Source of the DNA: an uncultured Flavobacteriales bacterium
GTDB taxonomy: Bacteria > Bacteroidota > Bacteroidia > Flavobacteriales > Crocinitomicaceae
Length of the DNA stretch: 58,307 bases
Direction: 5' to 3'
NCBI GenBank assembly: GCA_946478775.1
Contig: CAMLDR010000003.1
Location: forward strand, 1 to 58,307
Both the position numbers and the translations under genes were made by a program. Below, one piece after another: positions 48,732 to 57,047 of this stretch. The notes beneath the pieces were generated by a model that made no database searches, was not told where the DNA came from, and was given only the letters and a program-made list of their open reading frames with translations. Position 1 is the stretch's first letter; each line of letters starts with the position of its first letter.

Positions 48732-49334
48732 TTAATCAAATTCTTCGTCAATCCCAAAGAAATTGCTCTTTTCACCGCTTAATTCCCTGTTTAAAAAGTA
48801 GTAATGCAAACTGGAATGCCCGATTAGCAGGAAGAATGCAATTTTATCAAATGTAGTGGTGTCGTGGTACCAATAGGAAAAGCCCATCAAAAACCACATC
48901 GCCAACAGGTAGATTCCTCCGGAAGTCCAGATAAAATAAATGAACCAGGTATTTTTTCGCCATTGTAGAACCAAACCCACAAATAAACCGATCCAGGCAA
49001 CCAAAGCAATGTTGTAAAAGGTGATGAGGCTATTTTGAAAATCAGTTCCTTTAAATCCCAAAGATTCTCCCCGCTGTTCGATCAGTGAATGTACATCAAG
49101 CCCTTTTTCCTGTTCGATCCAATCGGTGTTGGTCAGCACCATGTAGCCAAGTATAATCCAAACCAGGAAAATGATCCAAATCATCAAACCTAGGTAAAAA
49201 CTGATTTGCGTGTAGGTGTCCGGAGTTTCTTTTCCGAAAATAAGATTGCGCAAACGGGATAATATGGGAATGGGGCTTTCGAGATGGGCCTCAAATTCCT
49301 CGCGAAATGAATGTTTTTTTTCAGAATCCGTCAC
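48732..49334 (-). CDS. membrane protein with four helices
   Basis: A 200-residue protein with a charged cytoplasmic N-terminus and four hydrophobic segments: about residues 47-67 (YLGLMIWIIFLVWIILGYMVL), 107-125 (FYNIALVAWIGLFVGLVLQW), 133-151 (YFIWTSGGIYLLAMWFLMG) and 160-178. The region between helices 1 and 2 (about 70-100) would be outside. No family recognised; it is divergent from the transglutaminase-like gene with a 26-bp gap. Confidence 0.75.
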   Translation of the reverse strand: MTDSEKKHSFREEFEAHLESPIPILSRLRNLIFGKETPDTYTQISFYLGLMIWIIFLVWIILGYMVLTNTDWIEQEKGLDVHSLIEQRGESLGFKGTDFQNSLITFYNIALVAWIGLFVGLVLQWRKNTWFIYFIWTSGGIYLLAMWFLMGFSYWYHDTTTFDKIAFFLLIGHSSLHYYFLNRELSGEKSNFFGIDEEFD

Positions 49335-49348
49335 TCCACGAATTTAGT

Positions 49349-49356
49349 TAATTTCG
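49349..49356 (+). promoter_or_regulatory. -7 box close to the transglutaminase-like start codon
   Basis: TAATTTCG (a TTCG variant) ends 4 nt before the ATG at 49361, in a 26-bp divergent gap. Another leaderless-like arrangement. Confidence 0.4.
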
Positions 49357-49360
49357 CAGT

Positions 49361-50047
49361 ATGAAAGGACAAAATGATGTGTTATGGCAAGAATTCCTGG
49401 CAGAAACTCCACAAATGGATTATTCCAGTGCGGAAGTCCGGCAATTTATGAAAACCATTCCGCTTCAATCGGTTCCCGTTCAACAGGCAATTGCTATTTA
49501 TGAAACGGTACGGGATTCGTTTTTGTATGATCCCTACCACCTGGATTTGCGTCCGGATTTCTTGAAAGCCAGTGTCATTGTGTCGAAGAAGCGCGCCTGG
49601 TGCGTGGAAAAGTCACTTCTGGCCTGTGCCTGTTTCCGGGCTTTTGGTTTTCCTGCCAGACTTGGGTTTGGGATTGTAAAGAATCACATCGGTGTTGAAA
49701 AATTGAAATCGTACCTGAAACGGGATGAAATCGTTTTTCATGGAAATGTTGAAGTTTATCTTGACGGAAAATGGAGTAAGTGTACACCTGCTTTTGATCC
49801 GCGTATCTGTAAACTGAGCGGAGTTCCTTTATTGGAATGGGATGGAAGAGAAGATTCGCTTTTTCAGGCATATGTAGCAGATAATCAATTTATGGAATAC
49901 CTGCATTTTTACGGGGAGTTTGCAGATATTCCGTTTGAATTAATGCATACTGAAATGAAAGCGTATTATCCCGATTTGTTCGAAAACCCAATTGATACCA
50001 AAGCATTTTCGTTCCATTTTGATCCGAAAATTGCTTTTAATGAGTAA
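49361..50047 (+). CDS. transglutaminase-like cysteine protease-fold protein
   Basis: A 228-residue cytoplasmic protein of the transglutaminase-like superfamily. The Cys-His-Asp triad is intact: RAWCVEKSLLACACFRAFGFPARLGFG with Cys near residue 80, FHGNVEVYL with His near 127, and CTPAFDPR with Asp near 149. No signal peptide. Such stand-alone proteins are mostly of unknown substrate and may be proteases or deamidases. Confidence 0.9.
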   Translation: MKGQNDVLWQEFLAETPQMDYSSAEVRQFMKTIPLQSVPVQQAIAIYETVRDSFLYDPYHLDLRPDFLKASVIVSKKRAWCVEKSLLACACFRAFGFPARLGFGIVKNHIGVEKLKSYLKRDEIVFHGNVEVYLDGKWSKCTPAFDPRICKLSGVPLLEWDGREDSLFQAYVADNQFMEYLHFYGEFADIPFELMHTEMKAYYPDLFENPIDTKAFSFHFDPKIAFNE

Positions 50048-50220
50048 TCCGTCTTCAATCCAAGGTTGCGCTAATCCCTTTGAGAATTCGAAAATTTATT
50101 CCTTCACAAATTCACAAATTCGCTTGTTAGTAAAGTTGTGAACAAATTTACGCTTAAACACCTGATAATTAGTGGTTTAATTTTTTAAAACGTAAAAATT
50201 ATTTTATTGAATTGAGGGTG

Positions 50221-52101
50221 TTAAACCACTACCTTTCCATTCGAAACCGACACTTCTATTTTTACATTTCTAGCCTTTACAAACTTCGGTTCCAAAATCA
50301 TGAATGTACAATCATCCGTTTGTTCGCCTTCGCCTTTCCAGAAGGAAAATTGATTCATCAGTCTATTGTAGATCACACTGCCACTTTGATTGGATGAGCG
50401 AGCCAACAGGTAGCGAAGCTGTTTCTTTCCGAATTTTTTATTCGATTCCATTCCAAATTGATCAACCATTCCATCTGTGAAAAAGACCAGCTTATCATCT
50501 TCCTCTAAAACGAGGTGCTGCGATTTAAATTCCAGGTGGTTCATATAGGTAAATCCGATGGGCACGCGTTCACCGCTCAATTCAATGACTTCCGAGTTAC
50601 GAACGATCCACAAAGGCATTTGGGCGCCCGAGAAGGATAATTCACGCGTTCGTTTGTCGAGGCAGAAAATGGCAATGTCCATTCCGTCCATACGTTGTTC
50701 TTCATCTGAACTGATCCTGCGAAGGATTGTTTTCCGCAGGGAATCCAGCAGTTCATTCGGTTTACGAATTCCATCGGCGAACAATTCGTCCAGGGTATTC
50801 ATGCCTAAAACACTTAATAATGCACCCGGAACACCATGTCCGGTGCAGTCCGCCAGGGCAAACAGAATTTTATCAGTACCATTTTCCCGGAAACTTTTCA
50901 TCCAATAGAAATCTCCGCCCACCAGGTTTTTTGGCGCGTAATGAACAGATACCTGCTCAAAATGCTGTGCCAGCTGCTTTCTTGAAACCAATAACGATTC
51001 CTGTAATTTTTGGGCGTATCTCAGACTGTCCATCATTTCGGAATGCTGTTTCTCCAATAGCATATTCTTTTCATGCAGGGCGGTGGTCCTTCTCAAAACC
51101 CGTTCTTCCAGTAAATGGACGTCCCACTTGATCTTACGGGCCATTTTCAGGAATTGGATGCTGATTTGTCCGATTTCGTTTTTAGGCAATTGATGAGAAA
51201 TACTTTCATAAGCCTGGTAATTGGAAGCAATAAATTCATTCATGCTACGCTGTAACCTGCTTACCTGGATAGTGATGTTGCGGACAATGTAAACACTTCC
51301 AAGGATTAATGCCAGGAAAGCGATTCCTGAAATAATGTATTGCATCGTTAAAGAATCATTCGACAAAGCATAGGACTCGCGAATAAATTCACCCCGGATT
51401 CTTCTTAGATTGGATTGAATGCTCGACATACTTAAAGACCAGCTGGAATAATGGTTCCTGTTGGGGATAGCAAATAATACCTGCATCCTGCTTCTAACCG
51501 AATCAAAGTACTGCAGGTATTGGGTTAATTCTGCCGGACAATTTCCGCGTGCCTGCCAATTGGCAATTTCGCGGTGGAGTGATTGGGCATAGTTCTCATC
51601 GTTCCGCATGATATAGTCTTTTTCATGCCTGCGCAGGCTCAGAATTTGTTCATCAAATTGCGGGAATTTTTCTTCCACGTCGTGAATTACTTCGCGCATT
51701 TTACCGATGTATCCGAATTCTTTAAACCCAATCTTTGCAATATCGTTCAAAATACGGTCTTCGGTCAGTAAGATGTCATCCAGGGTGATCAGCAATTCCT
51801 TTTCCATTTTTTTATCGGAAGAGAAGACCTCCATCAGGTCCTGGTGGATCAATTCGTGAGCGAAGCTGTTCTTTCTGCGGTATTCGTGTTCGTTCTTCGC
51901 AACGGAATCATACCAAAGACGTTGATTGGTGAGATGTTCCATCCAGTCTTTGTGATCCTGTATTTGGGTAGAGAGATTGTCTAATTTTACAAGCAAAGCC
52001 TGTTTTTCATGCATTTTCTGATTAAAATACCATGACATCGAAGCGAAAATCAACAACACCAAACCAAATCCACCAAGTACTACCACCAACGATTTTTTCA
52101 T
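50221..52101 (-). CDS. membrane sensor with SpoIIE-type protein phosphatase domain
   Basis: A 626-residue signalling protein: TM helix 1 (about 7-27), a large helical periplasmic sensor (about 30-255), TM helix 2 (about 256-280, IAFLALILGSVYIV), a HAMP-like and coiled-coil linker (about 285-385), and a PP2C/SpoIIE phosphatase domain (about 400-610). Metal-binding Asp residues appear in LVGGDFYWM, LADCTGHGVPGALLS, and VFFTDGMVDQFG, with TDDCTFMIL at the end. Proteins of this kind dephosphorylate anti-sigma-factor antagonists or act in two-component-like pathways. No obvious partner genes are adjacent. Confidence 0.92.
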   Translation of the reverse strand: MKKSLVVVLGGFGLVLLIFASMSWYFNQKMHEKQALLVKLDNLSTQIQDHKDWMEHLTNQRLWYDSVAKNEHEYRRKNSFAHELIHQDLMEVFSSDKKMEKELLITLDDILLTEDRILNDIAKIGFKEFGYIGKMREVIHDVEEKFPQFDEQILSLRRHEKDYIMRNDENYAQSLHREIANWQARGNCPAELTQYLQYFDSVRSRMQVLFAIPNRNHYSSWSLSMSSIQSNLRRIRGEFIRESYALSNDSLTMQYIISGIAFLALILGSVYIVRNITIQVSRLQRSMNEFIASNYQAYESISHQLPKNEIGQISIQFLKMARKIKWDVHLLEERVLRRTTALHEKNMLLEKQHSEMMDSLRYAQKLQESLLVSRKQLAQHFEQVSVHYAPKNLVGGDFYWMKSFRENGTDKILFALADCTGHGVPGALLSVLGMNTLDELFADGIRKPNELLDSLRKTILRRISSDEEQRMDGMDIAIFCLDKRTRELSFSGAQMPLWIVRNSEVIELSGERVPIGFTYMNHLEFKSQHLVLEEDDKLVFFTDGMVDQFGMESNKKFGKKQLRYLLARSSNQSGSVIYNRLMNQFSFWKGEGEQTDDCTFMILEPKFVKARNVKIEVSVSNGKVVV

Positions 52102-52198
52102 GGTGCAAAATTCAGGTCTTACTTTTGCTACAATGTAAATCGCATGTCAAATTGCTGTTAACAAGGATTAGAAAATGATGAATTTCTTTTGAAAGAAG

Positions 52199-52206
52199 TA
52201 TATTTG
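52199..52206 (+). promoter_or_regulatory. M61 peptidase promoter -7 box
   Basis: TATATTTG, perfect TAnnTTTG. Leader of about 15 nt to the ATG at 52225, which is preceded by AAGGA. Confidence 0.5.
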
Positions 52207-52224
52207 GGTAAATAAAATGAAGGA

Positions 52225-54006
52225 ATGAAATCAGCATTACTTGTACTATCACTTTGCTTTGCAGGAATAATCCACGCGCAAAAAATCCAATATGCGTTGC
52301 GAATGACGAAGCCGCAAAACCACTATTTTGAAGTGGAAATGGAAATTTCTGAATTCAAGTCAGGTGATTTAACGGTTAAAATGCCCGTTTGGGCACCCGG
52401 TTCCTATTTGGTAAGGGAATTTTCTAAGAATGTGAACCTGGTTCGGGCTTTTGATGAAAAAGGCGGGGTTTTAAAAGTTGGTAAAACGTCTAAAAATGCC
52501 TGGAAAGTAACCACAGGAAAAGCGAAAAAGGTAAGTGTTCAATACGAAGTATATGCATTCGAACTATCTGTTAGAACAAGCTTTTTGGATATGACGCACG
52601 GATTCGTTTCCAGTTCAGGTGTTTTCTGTTACCTGGATGGACACAAAGACAAACCGGGAACGGTAACCGTTTACCCTCATTCCGATTTTAAGGTGATCAC
52701 CACACCATTGGAACAAATCACCGAACAAATGTCAGGTGAAAGATCCGAGACCTTTCAATTTCCGAATTACGATGTATTGGTCGATTCGCCGTTTGAGATC
52801 GGGAACCAGCAGGTATTTGATTTTACAGTAGGTGAGACCAAACATAAAGTAGCCATTTTTGGATCAGGAAACTTTGACATTGACGAATTGAAGGTAGATA
52901 TGTCGCGCATCGTTAAAGCTGAAAATGAAGTTTTTGCAGGGAAGAACCCGAATAAAAATTACACCTTCATTATTCACAACGTAGTAAACGGACAAGGTGG
53001 TTTGGAACATGCAAACTCTTGTGTTTTAAGCGTAAACCGCTGGACTTATGGAGGAGCATACAAAGACTTTTTGTCCCTGGTTGCTCATGAGTATTTTCAT
53101 TTGTGGAATGTAAAACGAATCCGCCCGATTCAATTGGGGCCATTTAACTACGACGAAGAGAATTACACTTCTTTGCTTTGGGTGATGGAAGGATTTACTT
53201 CTTACTACGATGAGTTGTTGCTGGTAAGGGCAGGATATTACACGAAAGACGAATATTTGAGAAAGCTTCAGGGAACTTTGAATTACGTAGAAGGTTCGGT
53301 TGGTTCCCGCGTTCAGCCGGTTGCTCATTCCAGTTATGATGCATGGATCAAAGGCTACCGTCCGAATGAGAACAGTGCCAATACAGGTATGACCTACTAT
53401 TCCAGGGGAGCAATTCTGGCTGCTTACCTGGATGCGGTGATCATTGATAAATTCAACGGGACAAAATCCCTGGATCATTTCATGCAGTATCTGTACGAAG
53501 AGTTTTACATCAAAAAGAACCGTGGATTTACGGAAATTGAATTCCAGGATGCGTTGGAGAAATTTTTGGGACAGGACATGGATTATTTCTTCGACAACTA
53601 TGTGAATGGTACGGAAATCCCTAATTACAAAGAAGTCTTCGGTAAAATAGGTGTTGATGTGACTTATACCGGAAAACCGGTCACTTCATTCGGAGCATCC
53701 TTATCCCAGGAGGGCGGAAGCTGCATCGTGAAAGGGATTCGTGCCGGAAGTGCCGCCGAAAATGCGGGTTTAAGTGTGGGTGATGAAATAATTGGTGCAG
53801 ATGGTATGCGGGTAGACAACAGCGCCGTTGAAAGTTATATTGGAAGTCTGGGAGAAGGAGAAACGTGTAAATTATTGGTTGCAAGAGACGAAGTACTGTT
53901 GGAATTGACCATTCAAATGTCGCTTTACGAAAGACCTTCATTCAAATTGGAGCCAAACGGAACATCAAAGAATAAATTGGATTATTGGCTGCGAACAACG
54001 AATTGA
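52225..54006 (+). CDS. M61 family metallopeptidase (glycyl aminopeptidase type) with PDZ domain
   Basis: A 593-residue exported peptidase (signal MKSALLVLSLCFAGIIHAQ). After an N-terminal beta-sandwich (about 20-180), the zinc motif HEYFH in VAHEYFHLWNVKRIRP lies near residue 287 and the downstream Glu in LLWVMEGFTSYYDELL near 320, the M61 pattern. A PDZ domain occupies about 490-570 (IVKGIRAGSAAENAGLSVGDEIIGADG). M61 enzymes cleave glycine-containing peptides from the N-terminus. Length and layout are normal for the family. Confidence 0.95.
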   Translation: MKSALLVLSLCFAGIIHAQKIQYALRMTKPQNHYFEVEMEISEFKSGDLTVKMPVWAPGSYLVREFSKNVNLVRAFDEKGGVLKVGKTSKNAWKVTTGKAKKVSVQYEVYAFELSVRTSFLDMTHGFVSSSGVFCYLDGHKDKPGTVTVYPHSDFKVITTPLEQITEQMSGERSETFQFPNYDVLVDSPFEIGNQQVFDFTVGETKHKVAIFGSGNFDIDELKVDMSRIVKAENEVFAGKNPNKNYTFIIHNVVNGQGGLEHANSCVLSVNRWTYGGAYKDFLSLVAHEYFHLWNVKRIRPIQLGPFNYDEENYTSLLWVMEGFTSYYDELLLVRAGYYTKDEYLRKLQGTLNYVEGSVGSRVQPVAHSSYDAWIKGYRPNENSANTGMTYYSRGAILAAYLDAVIIDKFNGTKSLDHFMQYLYEEFYIKKNRGFTEIEFQDALEKFLGQDMDYFFDNYVNGTEIPNYKEVFGKIGVDVTYTGKPVTSFGASLSQEGGSCIVKGIRAGSAAENAGLSVGDEIIGADGMRVDNSAVESYIGSLGEGETCKLLVARDEVLLELTIQMSLYERPSFKLEPNGTSKNKLDYWLRTTN

Positions 54007-54093
54007 TTCGGTATTTAACTCAGTGGTGCGATTAATCGCGCGGCTGCGTTGATTGTCCCGTTTTAAATCACCCTTGCAGTGAAAATTTGAGTT

Positions 54094-54996
54094 TTACTTG
54101 CGTCCTCTCGGAGTAGATTTCTTCCCTTTGAAATTACCGGATTTTCCGCTGCTTCCAGCAGGTTTACTTCCGAAAGAGCGTGGTTTTTGGCCGCTATTTC
54201 CGGTGTTTTTTTTCTGCTGAACAGGTGGTTTCTTCTTCGCAGGATTGGGTTTACTTTTCGGTTTGTCTGCTTCTCCACTGGAATTTTTCAGCAATTCATT
54301 CAGGATTTTCATTTCCGCATCCGAAAGTTCGCGCCATTCACCTAAGGGAATTCCTTTCAGTTCGATGTTCATGATCCGCGTTCGTTCCAGTTTAGTCACG
54401 TTATAGCCAAAATATTCACACATACGTCGAATCTGGCGGTTCAATCCCTGCACCAGAATGATCTTGAAAACGTTGGATGAAAGCTGCTCGACCACACATT
54501 TTTTGGTAACAACACCCAGGATCGGAACTCCTGCAGCCATACGTTCCACAAAATCACTGGTAAATGGCTTATCAACAGTTACGATGTATTCCTTTTGATG
54601 CTGGTTTCCTGCGCGCAGGATCTTGTTTACGATGTCTCCGTTTGTTGTTAGGAAAATCAATCCCTGCGAATCTTTATCCAGGCGCCCAATGGGGAAAATC
54701 CGTCTTGGATGACCGATGTAATCCACAATGTTATCTTCCACTCCCTTTTCGGTAGTAGAAGTAATTCCCCGGGGTTTATTCAGAGCAATGTACAAATCAT
54801 CTTCCTGCACTTTCCGCTGAACGGTATGTCCGTTTACTACAACCGTGTCTCTTGGTCCAACCTGAGTGCCGACTTTTGCGCGAACACCATTAATGAATAC
54901 AGAACCCTGTTCAATGTATTTATCGGCTTCTCTGCGGGAACAGTAGCCGCTGTCACTGATAAATTTGTTTAACCGGATCGATTCGTACATACTCAT
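54094..54996 (-). CDS. rluF: 23S rRNA pseudouridine synthase RluF-type
   Basis: A 300-residue RsuA/RluB/E/F pseudouridine synthase: an S4 RNA-binding domain (about 8-55, [22 protein letters not shown]), the catalytic domain with Asp in [20 protein letters not shown] near residue 104, and the conserved [20 protein letters not shown]. The RluF-like specific end is [18 protein letters not shown] long, strongly basic Lys/Pro/Ser/Gly-rich tail (about 250-300, ending STPRGRK) is typical for Bacteroidota members and probably contacts rRNA. Convergent with the M61 gene. Confidence 0.92.
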   Translation of the reverse strand: MSMYESIRLNKFISDSGYCSRREADKYIEQGSVFINGVRAKVGTQVGPRDTVVVNGHTVQRKVQEDDLYIALNKPRGITSTTEKGVEDNIVDYIGHPRRIFPIGRLDKDSQGLIFLTTNGDIVNKILRAGNQHQKEYIVTVDKPFTSDFVERMAAGVPILGVVTKKCVVEQLSSNVFKIILVQGLNRQIRRMCEYFGYNVTKLERTRIMNIELKGIPLGEWRELSDAEMKILNELLKNSSGEADKPKSKPNPAKKKPPVQQKKNTGNSGQKPRSFGSKPAGSSGKSGNFKGKKSTPRGRK

Positions 54997-55052
54997 TTAT
55001 TGAAAACGGAATTGAAGAATGCGAAGATAATTCAAACGATCCGATTCTTTGC

Positions 55053-55616
55053 TTATAACTGGATACTGATTGTATATTCGTCTTTCTTTCCACAGGAAAT
55101 AACATCTTTGTTGACATTGTACTGAACACAGTTGTTGACACATTGCATGATGCTATCCAATTCTGTCTCGGATAATAGGTTCTTTGAGTTAATCTGGTAT
55201 AGTTCATCCTGGGATTCAGGCTGCAGTTTCAGTACCAGTACAGAAAGCGTTTCTGCACTCACTTTTTTAGAGTAGGTTACAAATCCATCGACTGTAAATT
55301 CAACCACAATATCCTTTTGGTCGGTGGCGAACTCAAAATTCAGATCAGCAGCCAGTTCCTTATCAAAAAGGACTTTTCCTTTCGCGTCTGAGATCTTGAT
55401 TTGACCGGTTTTCTTGTTGCCGGTAATTTTTCCTGTGAGTTTGTTGATATTTCCTCCCAAATGAGCAATTTCTATAGCGTAATTCAGCGGTTTTTGGTAT
55501 TGATCAAGCGAAAACCAATATTCGTGTGTTTTGTCTTCACGAACCGTTTGGTGCATGATCTGGCCATGTATGAATTGGCAGCACGTTAATGCAAGAAGGG
55601 TAATAATTGCTTTCAT
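55053..55616 (-). CDS. hypothetical secreted protein
   Basis: A 187-residue protein with signal peptide MKAIITLLALTCCQFIHGQ, starting at 55616 (an ATG 27 nt upstream would lengthen the N-region). It contains a beta-sandwich-like section (KISDAKGKVLFDKELAADLNFEF, VEFTVDGFVTYSKKV) and a C-terminal part with three Cys (IMQCVNNCVQYNV...SCGKKDEY). Secretory and probably periplasmic; no named family recognised. Confidence 0.7.
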   Translation of the reverse strand: MKAIITLLALTCCQFIHGQIMHQTVREDKTHEYWFSLDQYQKPLNYAIEIAHLGGNINKLTGKITGNKKTGQIKISDAKGKVLFDKELAADLNFEFATDQKDIVVEFTVDGFVTYSKKVSAETLSVLVLKLQPESQDELYQINSKNLLSETELDSIMQCVNNCVQYNVNKDVISCGKKDEYTISIQL

Positions 55617-55670
55617 AAGTTTCAAGTTTTTCAGTAGCGCCATAAAAGTAGTGCCAAAATTGAATTGAGC

Positions 55671-55707
55671 AAAAAAAAGCCGTCTATCTTTATCAGTTAG
55701 ACGGCTT
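55671..55707 (-). terminator. terminator after the GH3 lipoprotein gene
   Basis: Perfect 10-bp stem AAGCCGTCTA (55677-55686) / TAGACGGCTT (55698-55707); on the minus strand a run of eight T follows (A-run 55671-55678). Confidence 0.92.
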
Positions 55708-55723
55708 CAACGATTGAAATTCT

Positions 55724-56884
55724 TTATTTAATTGCTCCCACACACAACTTCATGCGCAATACGCGTTTTGCAGCTGCATCAACGATTGCTTTAAAAGCAG
55801 CATCCGAACGGTATTTTGCCAGGATCTCTCCATGTGATTTCATACAATCCAAAGGCATCAATAAAATATCTACTCCGGCTTCGATTGCTTTTACAGTGTT
55901 TCCTTTCACGGCAGTAACTCCGCCCATGTTCATGGCATCTGTTACCACCAATCCTTTAAATCCAAGTTCCTTGCGCAGTAAATCCGTAATAATGACTTTC
56001 GAGCAGGTAGCAGGAAGCCCGTTTGTGTTGTATTTCGGATTGTTTACTACGGCTAAATGCCCGATCATGATGCTCAAAACCCCTTTTTCGATCAATTCCG
56101 GGTATGTTTTTACTTCTTTCAATTCACCGTCAATTGCCTGAAGGGATTTGTGTGTGTCTCCGGAAACCAATCCATGTCCGGGGAAATGTTTTGCCGTAGC
56201 AATAATTCCCTGTTCCTGCATACGCGCAATAAAGGCATTCGACCAGGGAACGTTGTTTGCTTCTACTTTCGCGAAACCTCTGTAACCAACGGTTCCATTC
56301 TTTGCCAGATCCACAACCGGTGCAAAGTTGTAATTGATCCCAATTGATTTTAAGGTTGCTGCGATCGTATCAGCACACTGGTTTACTTCTGCAAGAGAAG
56401 TGATTTCGTTTGCTTTTTTCACAGTGGAAGACCCTGAAATTTTGCGATTGAATAAACTAGGTTCTGCATCCGCACTGTATAAGAATCCCGGATTTCCATT
56501 TTTCCCGTTTAGTTCATTGAATTGGTTGATCCAGGAAGTAAATTCCGTTTTGGTTCCGTTCAGCATCAAAACTCCGCCAATAGCACGTCTGTCGATCAAT
56601 GCCTTGATGGAGTTCGGAGTGTTTCCAAGTCTTCCGACTGCAGGCATGATTAATTGAGCTACAATAGCTGTATCATCGAGTGTTTTAAACAATTCTTCTA
56701 CGTCTTTATCCAAATCTTTATTCTCAGATAAATAATCTGTCAGCTTGTATGTGTGCTTGATTTCCGGTAATTGAGGAACTTTTCGCTCTTCCTTTTTAGG
56801 TTCTGCCTTTGTTCCTTCGTTATTTTGTCCGCAAGCCTGCAGCAATAGTACAGAGCAAGCGCAAATTGTGATCCAATGTTTCAT
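55724..56884 (-). CDS. lipoprotein of glycoside hydrolase family 3, NagZ-like
   Basis: A 386-residue GH3 beta-N-acetylhexosaminidase-type enzyme. Starting at 56884 gives a lipoprotein signal (MKHWITICACSVLLLQAC, lipobox LQAC), so it is anchored in the envelope, unlike cytoplasmic NagZ. The NagZ loop KHFPGHGLVSGDTHKSL (acid/base His-Asp pair) and the nucleophile Asp in VVTDAMNMGG are present. Likely substrate: GlcNAc-containing muropeptides or chitin-like glycans. Usual partner C-terminal beta-lactamase domain found in some relatives is absent. Followed by a strong terminator. Confidence 0.92.
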   Translation of the reverse strand: MKHWITICACSVLLLQACGQNNEGTKAEPKKEERKVPQLPEIKHTYKLTDYLSENKDLDKDVEELFKTLDDTAIVAQLIMPAVGRLGNTPNSIKALIDRRAIGGVLMLNGTKTEFTSWINQFNELNGKNGNPGFLYSADAEPSLFNRKISGSSTVKKANEITSLAEVNQCADTIAATLKSIGINYNFAPVVDLAKNGTVGYRGFAKVEANNVPWSNAFIARMQEQGIIATAKHFPGHGLVSGDTHKSLQAIDGELKEVKTYPELIEKGVLSIMIGHLAVVNNPKYNTNGLPATCSKVIITDLLRKELGFKGLVVTDAMNMGGVTAVKGNTVKAIEAGVDILLMPLDCMKSHGEILAKYRSDAAFKAIVDAAAKRVLRMKLCVGAIK

Positions 56885-56996
56885 CTCTACTTTTATCATA
56901 GTTGCTGCAAATGTAAGCCGAAAGTTGGGAATGATCGCCTTTTGAATGGTCACTTATAAACAATTCAGGAGTGAATTAATTTTTTTTGGCAGATAT

Positions 56997-57031
56997 AAAA
57001 ATTGCCGGTTCATTGTATTGGACCGGCAATT
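56997..57031 (-). terminator. terminator after the last T9SS cargo gene
   Basis: Stem AATTGCCGGT (57000-57009) / ACCGGCAATT (57022-57031) with a 12-nt loop; the minus strand continues with TTTATA. Confidence 0.88.
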
Positions 57032-57047
57032 CAAACAGATTATTCAA

